This document shows, piece after piece, positions 34,544 to 43,843 of a DNA stretch of 64,000 nucleotides. Below the pieces are notes generated by a model that had not been told where the DNA came from, did not search any database, and saw only the letters and a list, made by a program, of their open reading frames with translations. Both the position numbers and the translations under genes were made by a program. Source of the DNA: Cupriavidus necator A5-1 (GTDB lineage: Bacteria > Pseudomonadota > Gammaproteobacteria > Burkholderiales > Burkholderiaceae); NCBI RefSeq assembly GCF_000744095.1, contig NZ_JQLI01000008.1, positions 3,782,001 through 3,846,000 on the forward strand. The letters are read 5' to 3'. Each line of letters starts with the position of its first letter. Position 1 is the stretch's first letter.

Positions 34544-34977
34544 CAGTAGTCCTCCAGGCGTTCGCCCGGCATGGCGTACGGCACCCGCTGGTAGAGCGGG
34601 AACACCGTGGTGTAGCCGGGCACCGGCACCGGATCGCTGCCTGCCAGGTGCGGGAAGACGTACATCACCAGGTCCGGGTTCGGCAGTCGGTGGAACTGGC
34701 GATAGATCTCGTTGGCGGCGGTGCGGGTGTAGGCCGCATTGGTCGCGGGCATGCCCTGTACCTCGGCTTCGGTCAGCGGCCGGCGCAAGCCCTGGCGCGC
34801 ATCGAGCAGTTGCCGGGCGGGCTGGCCGCCGCCCGCACTGCCGCCGGTCTCCTGGTTCCAGACATCGAGCATGGTGTGATCGCCCTGCGCCAGCAGCTTG
34901 TCCTTGCTGGTGGCACACCCTCCCAGCACCATGACTGCGATCAGGGTTGCGGCCGCTTCAGTCCAGATCCGACGCAT
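34543..34977 (-). CDS. ICE lipoprotein, TIGR03751 family
   Basis: A 144-aa lipoprotein with lipobox VLGGCAT (Cys at about residue 21). The mature part includes NPDLVMYVFPHLAGSDPVPV and ends LEDY. It is positioned between the TraB-like and VirB4-like genes as in other ICEclc-class elements; it probably belongs to the outer-membrane core like TraV. GGAG precedes the ATG; the 5' end overlaps the TIGR03752 gene by 20 bp. Confidence 0.82.
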   Translation of the reverse strand: MRRIWTEAAATLIAVMVLGGCATSKDKLLAQGDHTMLDVWNQETGGSAGGGQPARQLLDARQGLRRPLTEAEVQGMPATNAAYTRTAANEIYRQFHRLPNPDLVMYVFPHLAGSDPVPVPGYTTVFPLYQRVPYAMPGERLEDY

Positions 34978-36439
34978 GAGCTTCTCCGATGCGGTGATTG
35001 ACCCGCCGCCCCTTGGCGTCGTAGTCGATGTTGAGGGGCTGCTCCAGGTGGACGGCGACCTTGGCACCAGGCTGCACGTAGATGGCGGCAAACGCCTGCC
35101 CGTAGAGCTTGTTGACCCAATCGGCCATGTCGCGCACGCCACCGGCCAGGATGCGACCCATGGCCTCGTTGCCGGAGATGCCCACCGTGCCGAGCGAGCC
35201 GTTGCTGTTGGAGACCACTGCCACGCTGCCGTTGTCGGACTTGATGAGCGAGGCCACGCCGGCACCGGCGGCGGTAATCAGCGCCTGCGAACCGAGGTAC
35301 TGCTGCGCATTGCTGCGCCGCTCGCCGGAAACGCAGGGAATGCCGTAGGGATCGCTGATCCAGCCCAAGCCGCCCCGTGCGGCACTGCCGTCCGCGCCGT
35401 TGCTGCCTGCCTGGCCACCGTTGGCGCCCTGGCTGCGCGAGCTGTTCTCCGGCACGGTGCGGATGGTCCCATCCTGGAAAACAAAGGTCACGCTGCGGAT
35501 CTGGCCGCGCACGCACGAAAGCGTCCAGTCGCCCGAGGCGGTACCGCTGACCACGGCGCCGGCCACGTCGGGGATGTCGATGCCGTTTGCGGTGAGGTTG
35601 TCCGGACCGATCAGCACCTTGAAGGGATACGGGTCGTTCACCGTGCCGTCGATCGGCACGCGTCCGATCAGCGCCGTCATGGCAATTGACCCCATCAGTG
35701 TCGAGTTGGACGGCACCGTGTAGACCGGCTTGACCGAAGCCCCCACGGCACGGCTGCCTGCATCGGCGACGGTGATCGCAACGCGGTCGGCCGTATTCGT
35801 CAGGGTCTTCTGCGCGGGTCCGAAGCTGGTGGGGAAGTTCAGGCCGCCACCTGCACCGCCGTTCTTGGCGGGCTTGGCATCGTCCGGCTCCACCCAGCGC
35901 GTGCCGCCGCTGCTGCGAGCACCGCTGCCGTGGCCGCCGCCGAAATTCTTGCCATCGCCCTCCTCCAGGCCCAGCCCGATGGGCAGGTCGGACTGCGCGC
36001 CCTTGCCGGAAAGCCCGTCGAGGCGCCGCTGCAGGTCTTGCAACAGGCCCTGCGTCTGCTGGCGATCGTTGGCAATCTGATCGCGGTCCTGCTGCTGGCG
36101 GCCGCGCTCGCCATCTAATGCGGTCTGGATGCGTTGGTCGATCGCGCTCTCGCGGGCACGCATGCGCTCGTTCTCGGCCTTCTGGTCTTTGTTGTCGTTG
36201 AGCGCGGCTTGTAGCTCGTTGCGCAACTGCTTGACCTGGGCGACCAGCGTGGCAACGGTGTCGCGCGCCGTGTCGCCCTCGATACCCAAGGCCTTCATCT
36301 CTTCAGGCGTGAGCGGGTTGGCAGCACCGGGCTGACCGGGCTTGGCGCCACGATCACCCGAGAAGAGCTTAATACCGACGAAGACCACCAGTAGCACCAT
36401 CGGTATCAGCAACCACTTGAGGAGGGGGTTACTTTTCAT
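34958..36439 (-). CDS. TraB/VirB10-like T4SS protein, PFL_4705/TIGR03752 family
   Basis: A 493-aa protein with one N-terminal helix (LLKWLLIPMVLLVVFVGIKL), a coiled-coil (residues about 60-140, LVAQVKQLRNELQAALNDNK) and a C-terminal VirB10-like beta-barrel domain (GSIAMTALIGRVPIDGTV). It should span from the inner membrane to the outer core complex. The ATG at 36439 has GGAGG 9 nt upstream; a GTG three codons earlier is the alternative. Confidence 0.87.
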   Translation of the reverse strand: MKSNPLLKWLLIPMVLLVVFVGIKLFSGDRGAKPGQPGAANPLTPEEMKALGIEGDTARDTVATLVAQVKQLRNELQAALNDNKDQKAENERMRARESAIDQRIQTALDGERGRQQQDRDQIANDRQQTQGLLQDLQRRLDGLSGKGAQSDLPIGLGLEEGDGKNFGGGHGSGARSSGGTRWVEPDDAKPAKNGGAGGGLNFPTSFGPAQKTLTNTADRVAITVADAGSRAVGASVKPVYTVPSNSTLMGSIAMTALIGRVPIDGTVNDPYPFKVLIGPDNLTANGIDIPDVAGAVVSGTASGDWTLSCVRGQIRSVTFVFQDGTIRTVPENSSRSQGANGGQAGSNGADGSAARGGLGWISDPYGIPCVSGERRSNAQQYLGSQALITAAGAGVASLIKSDNGSVAVVSNSNGSLGTVGISGNEAMGRILAGGVRDMADWVNKLYGQAFAAIYVQPGAKVAVHLEQPLNIDYDAKGRRVNHRIGEAHASDLD

Positions 36440-37349
36440 TACGGGCACCTCCTCCTTCGGCCTGGCCGGCCGCGGCTGCCGCCGGCAGGTTCACGGCGGC
36501 GTCGATGGGTGCCACCTTCGGCAGCAGCGACTCGGCCAGGCCATGGCCACGGGTAACCAAGTAGACCACGGTGGTGTCGGCCGACTGGCCGGCCGGCCCC
36601 AGGGTCGCATGCTGGAAGGTTGCCGCGACGAAATCGCCTTGCAGTACGCGCGGGTCCAGCGCCAAGCGCCGTGCCGACGTGTTGGTGAGCTTTACGGCCG
36701 TCACCCACTGGTCTTCGAGCCGCCACGCAGCCAGCGCCTGCGCGCGCACCGGGAGTGTGGGCAGCAAGGTATCCAGTTTGAGATGCCGGTGCAGGTTCAC
36801 GCGGCCGATGCCGGTCAACGGCTCCACAGTCCGAAGCGGCGCATAGAGGTTCTGTGCCGCATAGCGTGTCAGCACCACAGGCACCGGGGTCGCGCGCCGG
36901 GCGGCCGCGCTGGCCGTGTCGCGACGCTCGCCCTCGCTCGCGCTGGTACCGGCTGAGTCGTCAGCGCGGAGCGGCGCCCCATCGCCCTCGACGATGCGCA
37001 CGGGCTCCAGCGCCGGCTGGCCCGCCTTGGCCGGCTCGGCAGCGATGTCGAGCAGGATCAGCACCCCGGAGTCCACATCCTGCAGTTGCAGCCGAGAGGG
37101 CGGAATCGGCTCGCTTGCGCGCAGATAGATCGCACCGCCCGCGCTCTGCACGCGCAGGTGCGATCCGATGCTCTCCGGCAGGCCGATGCGCACGTTGCGG
37201 TCGATGAAGATCACGCGCTCCTGGCCGACCACGAGCGGCACGGCCAGGGGCAAGCGCTCCCAGCGCAGGATCTCCACGGCGTGGCCAGTGCAGACGAGCC
37301 CCATGCCGAGCAGGATGCCAGCCAGGGCTGGCAGGACAAGGCGCTTCAT
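36429..37349 (-). CDS. TraK/VirB9-like T4SS protein, PFL_4704/TIGR03749 family
   Basis: A 306-aa exported protein with signal peptide (LPALAGILLGMGLVCTGHAV). It is beta-rich (ERVIFIDRNVRIGLPESIGS) and the C-terminal domain is probably the part that joins the outer-membrane core (VQLTN-type segment VKLTNTSARRLALDPRV). It is comparable to TraK. Start set by GGAGG and the signal peptide. It overlaps both neighbours. Confidence 0.84.
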   Translation of the reverse strand: MKRLVLPALAGILLGMGLVCTGHAVEILRWERLPLAVPLVVGQERVIFIDRNVRIGLPESIGSHLRVQSAGGAIYLRASEPIPPSRLQLQDVDSGVLILLDIAAEPAKAGQPALEPVRIVEGDGAPLRADDSAGTSASEGERRDTASAAARRATPVPVVLTRYAAQNLYAPLRTVEPLTGIGRVNLHRHLKLDTLLPTLPVRAQALAAWRLEDQWVTAVKLTNTSARRLALDPRVLQGDFVAATFQHATLGPAGQSADTTVVYLVTRGHGLAESLLPKVAPIDAAVNLPAAAAAGQAEGGGARNEK

Positions 37350-38035
37350 GGGGCTCCTCCTTGCAGATGGGTGGCAGCGGCAGGCTGGCTGGCCGACGCA
37401 GGTGCTGGCGCCGGTTCGATGCGCCGTGGCGCGCTCGCATAGCAGTCCAGGGCCAGGCCGAAGGGGTTGTGCTCCGGGTCGACATCCATGCGCACGACCT
37501 TCAAGGCGTAGCGCACCAGTGCGCGCTTGACCTGCTCGGATCCCAGGTATTCGTCGGCGCTCACCTCGAGCGTGACGATCCAATCGTTCGCCGACACGGC
37601 TTGCACGCGCGACGTGGGATCGTCGCCGTAGCCCCGGCCGGGAATCTCGTAGATGCCGCGCACGCGCTGGCGCAGTTCGCCGTTGTTGCGCCGCAATTCG
37701 TAGTCCTGTTGTAGGAAGGACCGGCATCGCGGCGTTAAGTAAGCGGACAGCGCCTTGAGGTTGCGCGGATAGTCCTCCTCGCCATTTGCCGGCCAGCGCT
37801 GGGCCTGCTGCCAGATGTAGAAGGTGAAGGCGTAGACGTTTTCCGGGGGCACGTCCCACCACTTACGGGTGCTACCCGAACGCAGGTCCGGGGGCACATG
37901 GATGGTCAGGCTCTTCGGCGAACTCCACCAGCCGAAGCCGAGCAGCAGCGCCACGACGAAAAGCGCGGCGGCACCCAAGCGCAGGGACTTGACGTGCGCC
38001 TGCAGGTGCTTGACTTCGTTCTTGAACCGACTCAT
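37346..38035 (-). CDS. TraE-like T4SS protein, PFL_4703/TIGR03746 family
   Basis: A 229-aa protein with one N-terminal helix (LGAAALFVVALLLGFGWW) and a periplasmic VirB8/TraE-like domain (VYAFTFYIWQQAQRWPANGE, YLTPRCRSFLQQDYELRR). It is expected to sit in the inner-membrane platform of the T4SS. GAGGTG lies upstream of the ATG; it overlaps the next genes by 4 nt on each side. Confidence 0.84.
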   Translation of the reverse strand: MSRFKNEVKHLQAHVKSLRLGAAALFVVALLLGFGWWSSPKSLTIHVPPDLRSGSTRKWWDVPPENVYAFTFYIWQQAQRWPANGEEDYPRNLKALSAYLTPRCRSFLQQDYELRRNNGELRQRVRGIYEIPGRGYGDDPTSRVQAVSANDWIVTLEVSADEYLGSEQVKRALVRYALKVVRMDVDPEHNPFGLALDCYASAPRRIEPAPAPASASQPAAATHLQGGAP

Positions 38036-38481
38036 CCGGCACCTCGACGGCCGGACGTGGAAGACCGCTGGCGCCGCGTGGTCCACCAGCCCGAGCAGGT
38101 GATCAGCTGTCGTCCCCCCACGTGGGGCGCAAGCGCGGCGTAGCGCAGCGCGAGCCGCCACTGGAGCTGGCGGTACAGCCAGGTGTCGGGCCGACCGCGC
38201 TTCTGCCGGCGCAGCAAGGCGCCACCTGCGAAGACGCCGATTCCGATGCCGACGACGATCAGCGTCGGGACCATGGCGATGCTGTGGGTCAGCCAGGCAA
38301 CCGGCAAACCGGCCAGGAAGCCGGCCACACCTGACAGGCCGGCGCAGGCCCACAGCTCATCGGCGGTCAATCCGCGCACCACCACCGGATGGCGGTTCAA
38401 GCGATGCGGCAGGAAGGTCACGAGCCCATCACCGGGGCCATCATCTGGGGCCTGCCTCGGGATCCGCGGGTAGCCGACCAT
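38032..38481 (-). CDS. TraL-like membrane protein, TIGR03750 family
   Basis: A 149-aa protein with two central membrane helices (LSGVAGFLAGLPVAWLTHSI and VPTLIVVGIGIGVFAGGALL) and an N-terminal segment FLPHRLNRHPVVVRGLTADE typical of TIGR03750. It is an inner-membrane T4SS component comparable to VirB3/TraL. ATGA overlap with the TraE-like gene. Confidence 0.82.
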   Translation of the reverse strand: MVGYPRIPRQAPDDGPGDGLVTFLPHRLNRHPVVVRGLTADELWACAGLSGVAGFLAGLPVAWLTHSIAMVPTLIVVGIGIGVFAGGALLRRQKRGRPDTWLYRQLQWRLALRYAALAPHVGGRQLITCSGWWTTRRQRSSTSGRRGAG

Positions 38482-38493
38482 CGGTGCCGGCCC

Positions 38494-38856
38494 TCAGAGC
38501 ACACCGGTGGCCTTGGTCACCAGCCAGATACCGATGACCAGCAGCATGGCGCCCACCGCCACAGTGAGGCCGAACTGGCCCCAGGTAGCGCGGCCGGTGT
38601 GGATCTCGGCGTAACGCGTATAAGCGTGGTAGCAGACTCCGATGAACATCGAGGCAACCACGAGTAGCGCGACCAGCAGCACGATGTCGTAGCCGTAGTT
38701 CTGCAGCGTTTGCAGGATGCCTTTACCCGCGCCGCGCGATGGATCTTCCATGGTCGGCAGGGCAGCGAACGAGGCCAGCGGCGTGGCCGTGATGCCCAGC
38801 AAAACGAGCACGGCGGCAATGCGTGTGGCGCGATGGGAAGTCGAACAAGTGTTCAT
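38494..38856 (-). CDS. ICE membrane protein, PFL_4702/TIGR03745 family
   Basis: A 120-aa protein with signal peptide (AAVLVLLGITATPLASFAA) and two helices (IVLLVALLVVASMFIGVCYH, FGLTVAVGAMLLVIGIWLVT). It resembles pilin-like VirB2/TraA-type subunits in size and topology. The ATG at 38856 is used; a TTG three codons earlier is also in frame. Confidence 0.8.
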   Translation of the reverse strand: MNTCSTSHRATRIAAVLVLLGITATPLASFAALPTMEDPSRGAGKGILQTLQNYGYDIVLLVALLVVASMFIGVCYHAYTRYAEIHTGRATWGQFGLTVAVGAMLLVIGIWLVTKATGVL

Positions 38857-38878
38857 GGCGTTCAATTTTTCGTGGTGG

Positions 38879-39118
38879 TCAGGACAGGAGGAAGAAGCTC
38901 AGCACCAGGTATATCGCGACGAAGCGTACGACCACGCCGAGGAACTGGCGCTGGGTTATTCGGTTCTCGGCCCAACCGACATAGGCGGTACGCATCGCCC
39001 ACACGCCCCACAGCAGCAGGACGGCGAAGACGAAGCCGAGGACAACGGTGGAGACGCTCGCGGGCGTGAAACCGCCGCTGGCCTGGAAGGCGGCGACCTG
39101 ATCGGCGGAAGGCGTCAT
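38879..39118 (-). CDS. Small ICE membrane protein, PFL_4701/TIGR03758 family
   Basis: A 79-aa protein, DQVAAFQASGGFTPASVSTV then two helices (VLGFVFAVLLLWGVWAMRTA and LGVVVRFVAIYLVLSFFLLS). Pilin-sized and adjacent to the similar TIGR03745 gene; one of the two is probably the pilus subunit. It overlaps the RAQPRD gene by 4 nt. Confidence 0.8.
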   Translation of the reverse strand: MTPSADQVAAFQASGGFTPASVSTVVLGFVFAVLLLWGVWAMRTAYVGWAENRITQRQFLGVVVRFVAIYLVLSFFLLS

Positions 39119-39483
39119 GGTGTTGACTCCTGGCGTTCATCGCGGTGCACGTAGTCGCCGGCCAGGGGAACGGGATCGCGCGGCTGGGCGCGCTGCGGGA
39201 CGAGGTGGTCCTGCACGCCTGCGCGCACGCGCTTGAGGTCCGCACGCAGCCGGGCGTAATCGAAGTGGTAGCGGGCTCGTTCATTCAGCGCGGTGTTGGC
39301 GGCGTGCTCGGCCAAGCGGTCAGCCAGTTCGATCTGGCGTGCCAGAGCGCAGAGCTGCTCACGCTCCAGGGCGCCATCGGAGGCAATGGCCACACGCACG
39401 ACCGAAAACGAGAGGGCCAGCGCCAGCAGCAGCATGACCATTGCGCGCGGGCACGCGCCAGTGCGTCGGCAGGTCTGTTTCAT
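39115..39483 (-). CDS. RAQPRD-family ICE protein (TIGR01690)
   Basis: A 122-aa exported protein with signal peptide (AMVMLLLALALSFSVVRVAI) and a helical body. The eponymous RAQPRD motif is present near the C-terminus (LVPQRAQPRDPVPLAGDY). It is a conserved member of the transfer operon of unknown function. Confidence 0.85.
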   Translation of the reverse strand: MKQTCRRTGACPRAMVMLLLALALSFSVVRVAIASDGALEREQLCALARQIELADRLAEHAANTALNERARYHFDYARLRADLKRVRAGVQDHLVPQRAQPRDPVPLAGDYVHRDERQESTP

Positions 39484-39604
39484 CGTGCCATTCCCCGGTG
39501 AAGTGAATGGCGTCGATGCTGCGGCGCGCGCCGATCAGGCGCAGTAGAGAAAAAGAACTTCTGTGCGACCGGATTGATGGCGCCATGCCCCGCCAGCGGC
39601 CCAC

Positions 39605-39787
39605 TTATTCGTCGACCGTCAGACGATCGACGCCAAACTTCACCCAACCCAGCACGCTGGTGAACGCCGGATTGACGGTGATGACCTTCACGCCGCGCCT
39701 GGCGGCGCAGCGGGTGACGAGCTTGATGAACGTGCTGTAGGCAAAGCCAGACAACGTCTTCGCGTAGCGCTGCCCGACCTCGCCACC
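39605..39787 (-). pseudogene. Fragment of a TnpB-like (IS605 OrfB) protein
   Basis: The stretch SGFAYSTFIKLVTRCAARRG and VKVITVNPAFTSVLGWVKFG resembles the RuvC region of IS605/IS1341-type TnpB proteins (typically ...EVNPAYTSVIG...). No start, no HUH transposase and no remainder are present. It lies between the RAQPRD and TIGR03747 genes, so it is the scar of another IS200/IS605-type element. The match is by eye and moderate. Confidence 0.45.
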
Positions 39788-39789
39788 GC

Positions 39790-40539
39790 CTAGAGGTACT
39801 TCTTGAACGTCGCTGCTGCGATGCACATGGCTACGCCGAACATAGCTGCGCTGGGCAACAGGATCAGCAGCGGATGGACGCTCACCGGCAGTGCCAGGTA
39901 CGTGACCCAGGGCAGAATGGCCAGCGGCATCAGGCTGGCCTTCGCTCGATGGTAGACGAATCCCGACTCTCGGCCGGCTCCGAAGCTGCGCACGTCGCGC
40001 CGAACCAACCCATCCACCAGGCCGACGAAGGCGGCCATCAGGAACAGCGGCAAGGTCAGCGTCAGCACCAGCAGCCGCACGAGAAACACGAGCGCGGTGT
40101 AGGCCGAGGCGATCAGGTAGCTCTCCACATGCACATAGACCATCCCCAGGTAGTAGCGCAAGTCATGGGCCTGGCTGCGGACACCGGCGCTGGCCTGCGT
40201 GGCGGCATCGCGTATCCAGTCGAGCAGTCCGCTTTTTTCGAAGACCCAGTCGTAGGTCAGCTCGACAAGCTGCCGGGCGGTGCGGCCGGGTTCCTGCACC
40301 AGCACGCTTCGCGTAAAGCTCTCCGATACCAGGGCCAGCTCGTGGTTGAGCATGCCCTGGGCGTGACGCCAGCCCTCCTGCGGCCAGAAGAAGTGCAACC
40401 CGATGCACTCGATCACGATGCAGAGGAGCAGCGAGCCGCACAGCACGCCAAAGAAGCGGAACGGCAAGGTGATGAGGCCCGCGATCAGTCCCTGTTGGTG
40501 GACCTGCTGGCGCTGCGCTGCGACGGCCGGATCGCTCAT
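39790..40539 (-). CDS. ICE membrane protein, PFL_4697/TIGR03747 family
   Basis: A 249-aa protein of the DUF4400 type with four predicted helices (GLITLPFRFFGVLCGSLLLC, SAYTALVFLVRLLVLTLTLP, LFLMAAFVGLVDGL, and a C-terminal pair LAILPWVTYLALPVSVHPLL). It is coupled to traD by a 4-nt overlap and probably assists the coupling protein; that role is inference. Confidence 0.82.
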   Translation of the reverse strand: MSDPAVAAQRQQVHQQGLIAGLITLPFRFFGVLCGSLLLCIVIECIGLHFFWPQEGWRHAQGMLNHELALVSESFTRSVLVQEPGRTARQLVELTYDWVFEKSGLLDWIRDAATQASAGVRSQAHDLRYYLGMVYVHVESYLIASAYTALVFLVRLLVLTLTLPLFLMAAFVGLVDGLVRRDVRSFGAGRESGFVYHRAKASLMPLAILPWVTYLALPVSVHPLLILLPSAAMFGVAMCIAAATFKKYL

Positions 40540-42707
40540 GTTAGGTCTCCTTCGTGGCCAGCCTCATCGGCCGCGGCCATCTGCTGGAAGTTCGCCAGCA
40601 GATCGTCCGGCAGCGCCTGGTCCAGCAAGTCGGGGACGCCTTGGCTCTCCCACCAGTCGCCGGCCTCGGCATAGTGCTGCCGCATGTAGCCGGCCAGCTC
40701 CTGCAGATCCTTGGGCATGGCCTCGTCGGGGGCGGGTGCCGGCAGCGGCATGCGGATCTTCCACAGATTGCCGCCCTCGATCAGCGCGAAGCACTGCCCC
40801 TTGGGCAGGCCGACCACGTGCGCTGGCTCGATCAGCGGCACGCTGGTGCTGCTGATGCGGTCCTGGGTGTTGGACGTGAACGCGGTGTTGCCGCTCGGGT
40901 CGGAGCTGTCGGTCGCGCCGCTCGTCACCGTGGTGGCATACACCTCGACCTTGGGCAGTTGCCGCGTCAGCAGTTCGGCCGTGGCGGTCTCGCGCACGCG
41001 CAGCATGAACAGGTTGTTGAAGTTGCCGACCACCTGCCCGGCCTTGGCGCGGTTGCCGATACGCGCCTCGATGTCAGAGAGCGTCTGCGTGTAGGCCGTC
41101 ACTTGGACCCCGGCGCCTCCGCCCTTGTTGATCATCGGGATGAACTCGTCGCCTATCAGCTCGTTGAACTCGTCGGCGTGAACGTTGATTGGCACCTTCA
41201 CGCCAGTCGATGCGCCCGGCAGACCTTCGTCGATGCCGAACTTGTAGATATGGCCGGCGACTGATACCAGGTCGCTGAACATCGAGTTGCCCACGGCAGC
41301 GGCGACCTCCGCGTCCGACAGCGCGTCCAGGCCGACGTAGACCACTGCGCGCTTGCGGATAATCTGCATCCAATCGAAGATGGGCCGCAGGTCGTTCAGG
41401 TCCGAGTAGTTCGGCGCGAGCAGTTGCGCGATTTTTCCGGTGGTCAGCTTCTCCAACAGCGGCAGCAGGCTCGCAACGATCTTGTCGAAGTAGGTGCGGT
41501 CGTAGCGCACCGCGCTGCGCAGGCCATCGAGCACGGGATCGTAGATGCGAACCTGCGAGAGATACTGCTCCAGCGCCACGACCCGCTTCTCGCGCCCGAT
41601 CATGTTGCGCGGAATGTTCTTGTCGTTCAGCCGCGCCTCGAGTTGGACGATGACCTCCCAAGCCTTCGGCTCGCTCTTGGCGAAGAAGTGCTGGGCGTAC
41701 TCGATGAACAGTGCGTCGATGTTAATGACGTGGCGCTGGATCAGCAGGTAGTCGGGACGCTGCCCCAGCTCGACCAGAGCGCGCGCGATGATGTTGACAA
41801 AGCGCCATGCGAACTCGCGGAACGCAGCGCTGTTGCCTTCGCCCGAAAGCTGGCCCGCAATGCGCGTGGCAACCTCGGAGATGCGGCCGAAGCGGCCCAC
41901 GGCGTTGTAGCGCGCCGAGATGTCCGGCCAGCCCAGGTGGAAGACGTAGAACTCCCCCTCCCGCCCGGCACGCCTGGCCTCCACGTACATGCGCTTGAGC
42001 AGATCGGCGTCACCCTTGGGATCGAAGACGATCACCACCTCGTGCTGGCCGCCCGCCTTGCGGCGAATATCCTGGGTGATGAACAGTTCGGCCAGGCGGG
42101 TCTTGCCCACGCGCGTGGTGCCCAGCACCAGCGTGTGGCCGACCCGCTCGCCCAGCGGCAGGGTGACGTCGACCTCGTGCGGCTCGACACCGTGCAGGCG
42201 TGGCAGGCCGCCGACCGGCGGCAGCGGCCGCGCCGGATTGAGTGGGCTGTCCCAGGCCAGAGCCTTCGCCAGCCTGGACACCGGGAACGGTGCGAACTCC
42301 AGCCGCTCCTCGATCCGCCGTGCCACCTTGTAGATTACCGTCGGTTCCACGTAGCGACGGAACTGCGCCCGATAGGTCTGCAGGAGCCTATGGGTGTGGC
42401 GCTGATCCCATCGAAAACCCCGGCCGACGAATAGCCGCTGCTGGCTGACGGGCACGTCGCGGCTGGTCATCACGTAGCGCGGTAGCCTGCGGATGTTGCG
42501 CCGGTAGCGCAGGATGGCCCAGGCGTCCCGCAGCCGGATGGCGCCGAAGGAGAGGAACGCCAGCGCGCTGCCCAGGCCCAGCAAGGGGCTCAGCGCGAGC
42601 GACCACGGTGCCACCAGGCACAGCAGTGCGGCGCCCACACAGACCGCGACGGTGTATAGCTCCACCGCTGGCCGCAGCAAAACCTCGATGGTCTGGGACT
42701 GGGCCAT
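40536..42707 (-). CDS. traD: Type IV coupling protein TraD (TIGR03743)
   Basis: A 723-aa coupling ATPase that feeds the relaxase-DNA complex to the T4SS. Two N-terminal helices (residues about 15-60) are followed by Walker A LVLGTTRVGKTRLAE at about 193-207 and Walker B-like IVFDPKGD; NVHADEFNELIGDEFIPMIN is a late conserved motif. Length and order match ICEclc-class TraD. No damage is visible. Confidence 0.92.
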   Translation of the reverse strand: MAQSQTIEVLLRPAVELYTVAVCVGAALLCLVAPWSLALSPLLGLGSALAFLSFGAIRLRDAWAILRYRRNIRRLPRYVMTSRDVPVSQQRLFVGRGFRWDQRHTHRLLQTYRAQFRRYVEPTVIYKVARRIEERLEFAPFPVSRLAKALAWDSPLNPARPLPPVGGLPRLHGVEPHEVDVTLPLGERVGHTLVLGTTRVGKTRLAELFITQDIRRKAGGQHEVVIVFDPKGDADLLKRMYVEARRAGREGEFYVFHLGWPDISARYNAVGRFGRISEVATRIAGQLSGEGNSAAFREFAWRFVNIIARALVELGQRPDYLLIQRHVINIDALFIEYAQHFFAKSEPKAWEVIVQLEARLNDKNIPRNMIGREKRVVALEQYLSQVRIYDPVLDGLRSAVRYDRTYFDKIVASLLPLLEKLTTGKIAQLLAPNYSDLNDLRPIFDWMQIIRKRAVVYVGLDALSDAEVAAAVGNSMFSDLVSVAGHIYKFGIDEGLPGASTGVKVPINVHADEFNELIGDEFIPMINKGGGAGVQVTAYTQTLSDIEARIGNRAKAGQVVGNFNNLFMLRVRETATAELLTRQLPKVEVYATTVTSGATDSSDPSGNTAFTSNTQDRISSTSVPLIEPAHVVGLPKGQCFALIEGGNLWKIRMPLPAPAPDEAMPKDLQELAGYMRQHYAEAGDWWESQGVPDLLDQALPDDLLANFQQMAAADEAGHEGDLT

Positions 42708-42722
42708 GGTCGGCGTTTCACG

Positions 42723-43259
42723 TCACGGCTCGATGCCGGTGGAGGTGATCAGTACCGGGTAGTGACGGATGCCCAGCCGCTGAGCGAGGTCGTCGCCCGA
42801 GGCCGGCGACAGCATCAGGCCCGGCACGAGGCGGCGCAGCGCGGCCAGCACCTCGGGCGAGGCCACGTTGACCACCAGCCCCACCGCGCGCAGCTCTTGC
42901 AACGCCCCCCGGCGCTGCAGTAGCCAAGCGCGGGAGCGGTCATCGTCGCCGATCAGGAACAACGGTGTGAGGCCCGCCGCGCGGATGACGCGGCGCGGTT
43001 CATCACCCGGCGACAGCCGTGCCGAGCGCACCGGCAGCATGGCCGCCTCGGCTTCGGCCGGACCTGCGATGCGGGGTGCCGGCATCGGCGCGGCCGGCCT
43101 GGCCAGACCCGCGTCCTGGGAATTGAATGCCTGGTAGTACGGCAGCGCCGAAGCGCCGCCGCGGTCCTCGACGACGATCAGCGGTTCGGTGGTCGATTGC
43201 GCCGTGGCGGTGGTGGCAATGAGCAGCCCCAGGGCGGTAATGAAGAGCATGCGGTTCAT
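42723..43259 (-). CDS. ICE conjugation protein, PFL_4695/TIGR03765 family
   Basis: A 178-aa exported protein with signal peptide (MLFITALGLLIATTATAQ). The conserved block IVVEDRGGASALPYYQAF and the C-terminal GIRHYPVLITSTGIEP are visible. Function unknown. It follows the lytic transglycosylase with a 4-nt overlap. Confidence 0.8.
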   Translation of the reverse strand: MNRMLFITALGLLIATTATAQSTTEPLIVVEDRGGASALPYYQAFNSQDAGLARPAAPMPAPRIAGPAEAEAAMLPVRSARLSPGDEPRRVIRAAGLTPLFLIGDDDRSRAWLLQRRGALQELRAVGLVVNVASPEVLAALRRLVPGLMLSPASGDDLAQRLGIRHYPVLITSTGIEP

Positions 43260-43843
43260 GGCGTGGTAACGTTGGTGACGGAAAGGGTTGTGCGCGGCCC
43301 CAGCACGCGGACGAGGTACTGGCGCACGCTGCGGCGGTAGCGGGCGGCCGGTGCGCCGCCGGCTGGACGGTGGTAGCGCCCGATGGCGACCAGCCAGTCC
43401 TCGCCCTCTATGTGCTGCTCCTTGAGGATTTCCGCGGCGATCGCGAGATTCCGGTAAGGGTCGAGCAGCTCACAGGGGTGGCTGTAGCGGTGCGCCTGGT
43501 AGCCGAGATTGACCTGCCCGAGGCCGGCGTCGATCCGGTTGGCCGGGATGCGGGCAAGCGCCCTGCGCAAGCCGGCGCAGGTCTGGGCCTGCGTGGCATA
43601 ACGCTCGGATTTGCCAGCGACATTGAGCGTCCACGGCCAAGGGATCAAACGGCCACGCAGCCTGGTGCCGCTCTCCTGCAAGGCCACCGCGTACAGCACC
43701 GGCGACGGCACGCCCGCGTGCTGCGCGGCAATCTGGTAGGCCGGTGGTGGCATCTCTTGCGCGCAAGCAACCGATGCCCAGAGGCAGGCGCCAAGCAGGA
43801 GCGCGGCACGCAACGCGGATGGCGCACTTACTGCCGCTGCCAT
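43256..43843 (-). CDS. T4SS-associated lytic transglycosylase
   Basis: A 195-aa exported SLT-domain protein with signal peptide (LRAALLLGACLWASVACA). Catalytic Glu in LYAVALQESGTRL; RIDAGLGQVNLGYQAHRY and WLVAIGRYHRPA are typical of VirB1-like enzymes that open the peptidoglycan for the pilus. It overlaps the next upstream gene by 16 bp. Confidence 0.85.
   Translation of the reverse strand: MAAAVSAPSALRAALLLGACLWASVACAQEMPPPAYQIAAQHAGVPSPVLYAVALQESGTRLRGRLIPWPWTLNVAGKSERYATQAQTCAGLRRALARIPANRIDAGLGQVNLGYQAHRYSHPCELLDPYRNLAIAAEILKEQHIEGEDWLVAIGRYHRPAGGAPAARYRRSVRQYLVRVLGPRTTLSVTNVTTP

Noticed and set aside
31523..34549. 1008-codon plus-strand frame
   Set aside because: Antisense to the VirB4-like ATPase gene; no recognisable domain.
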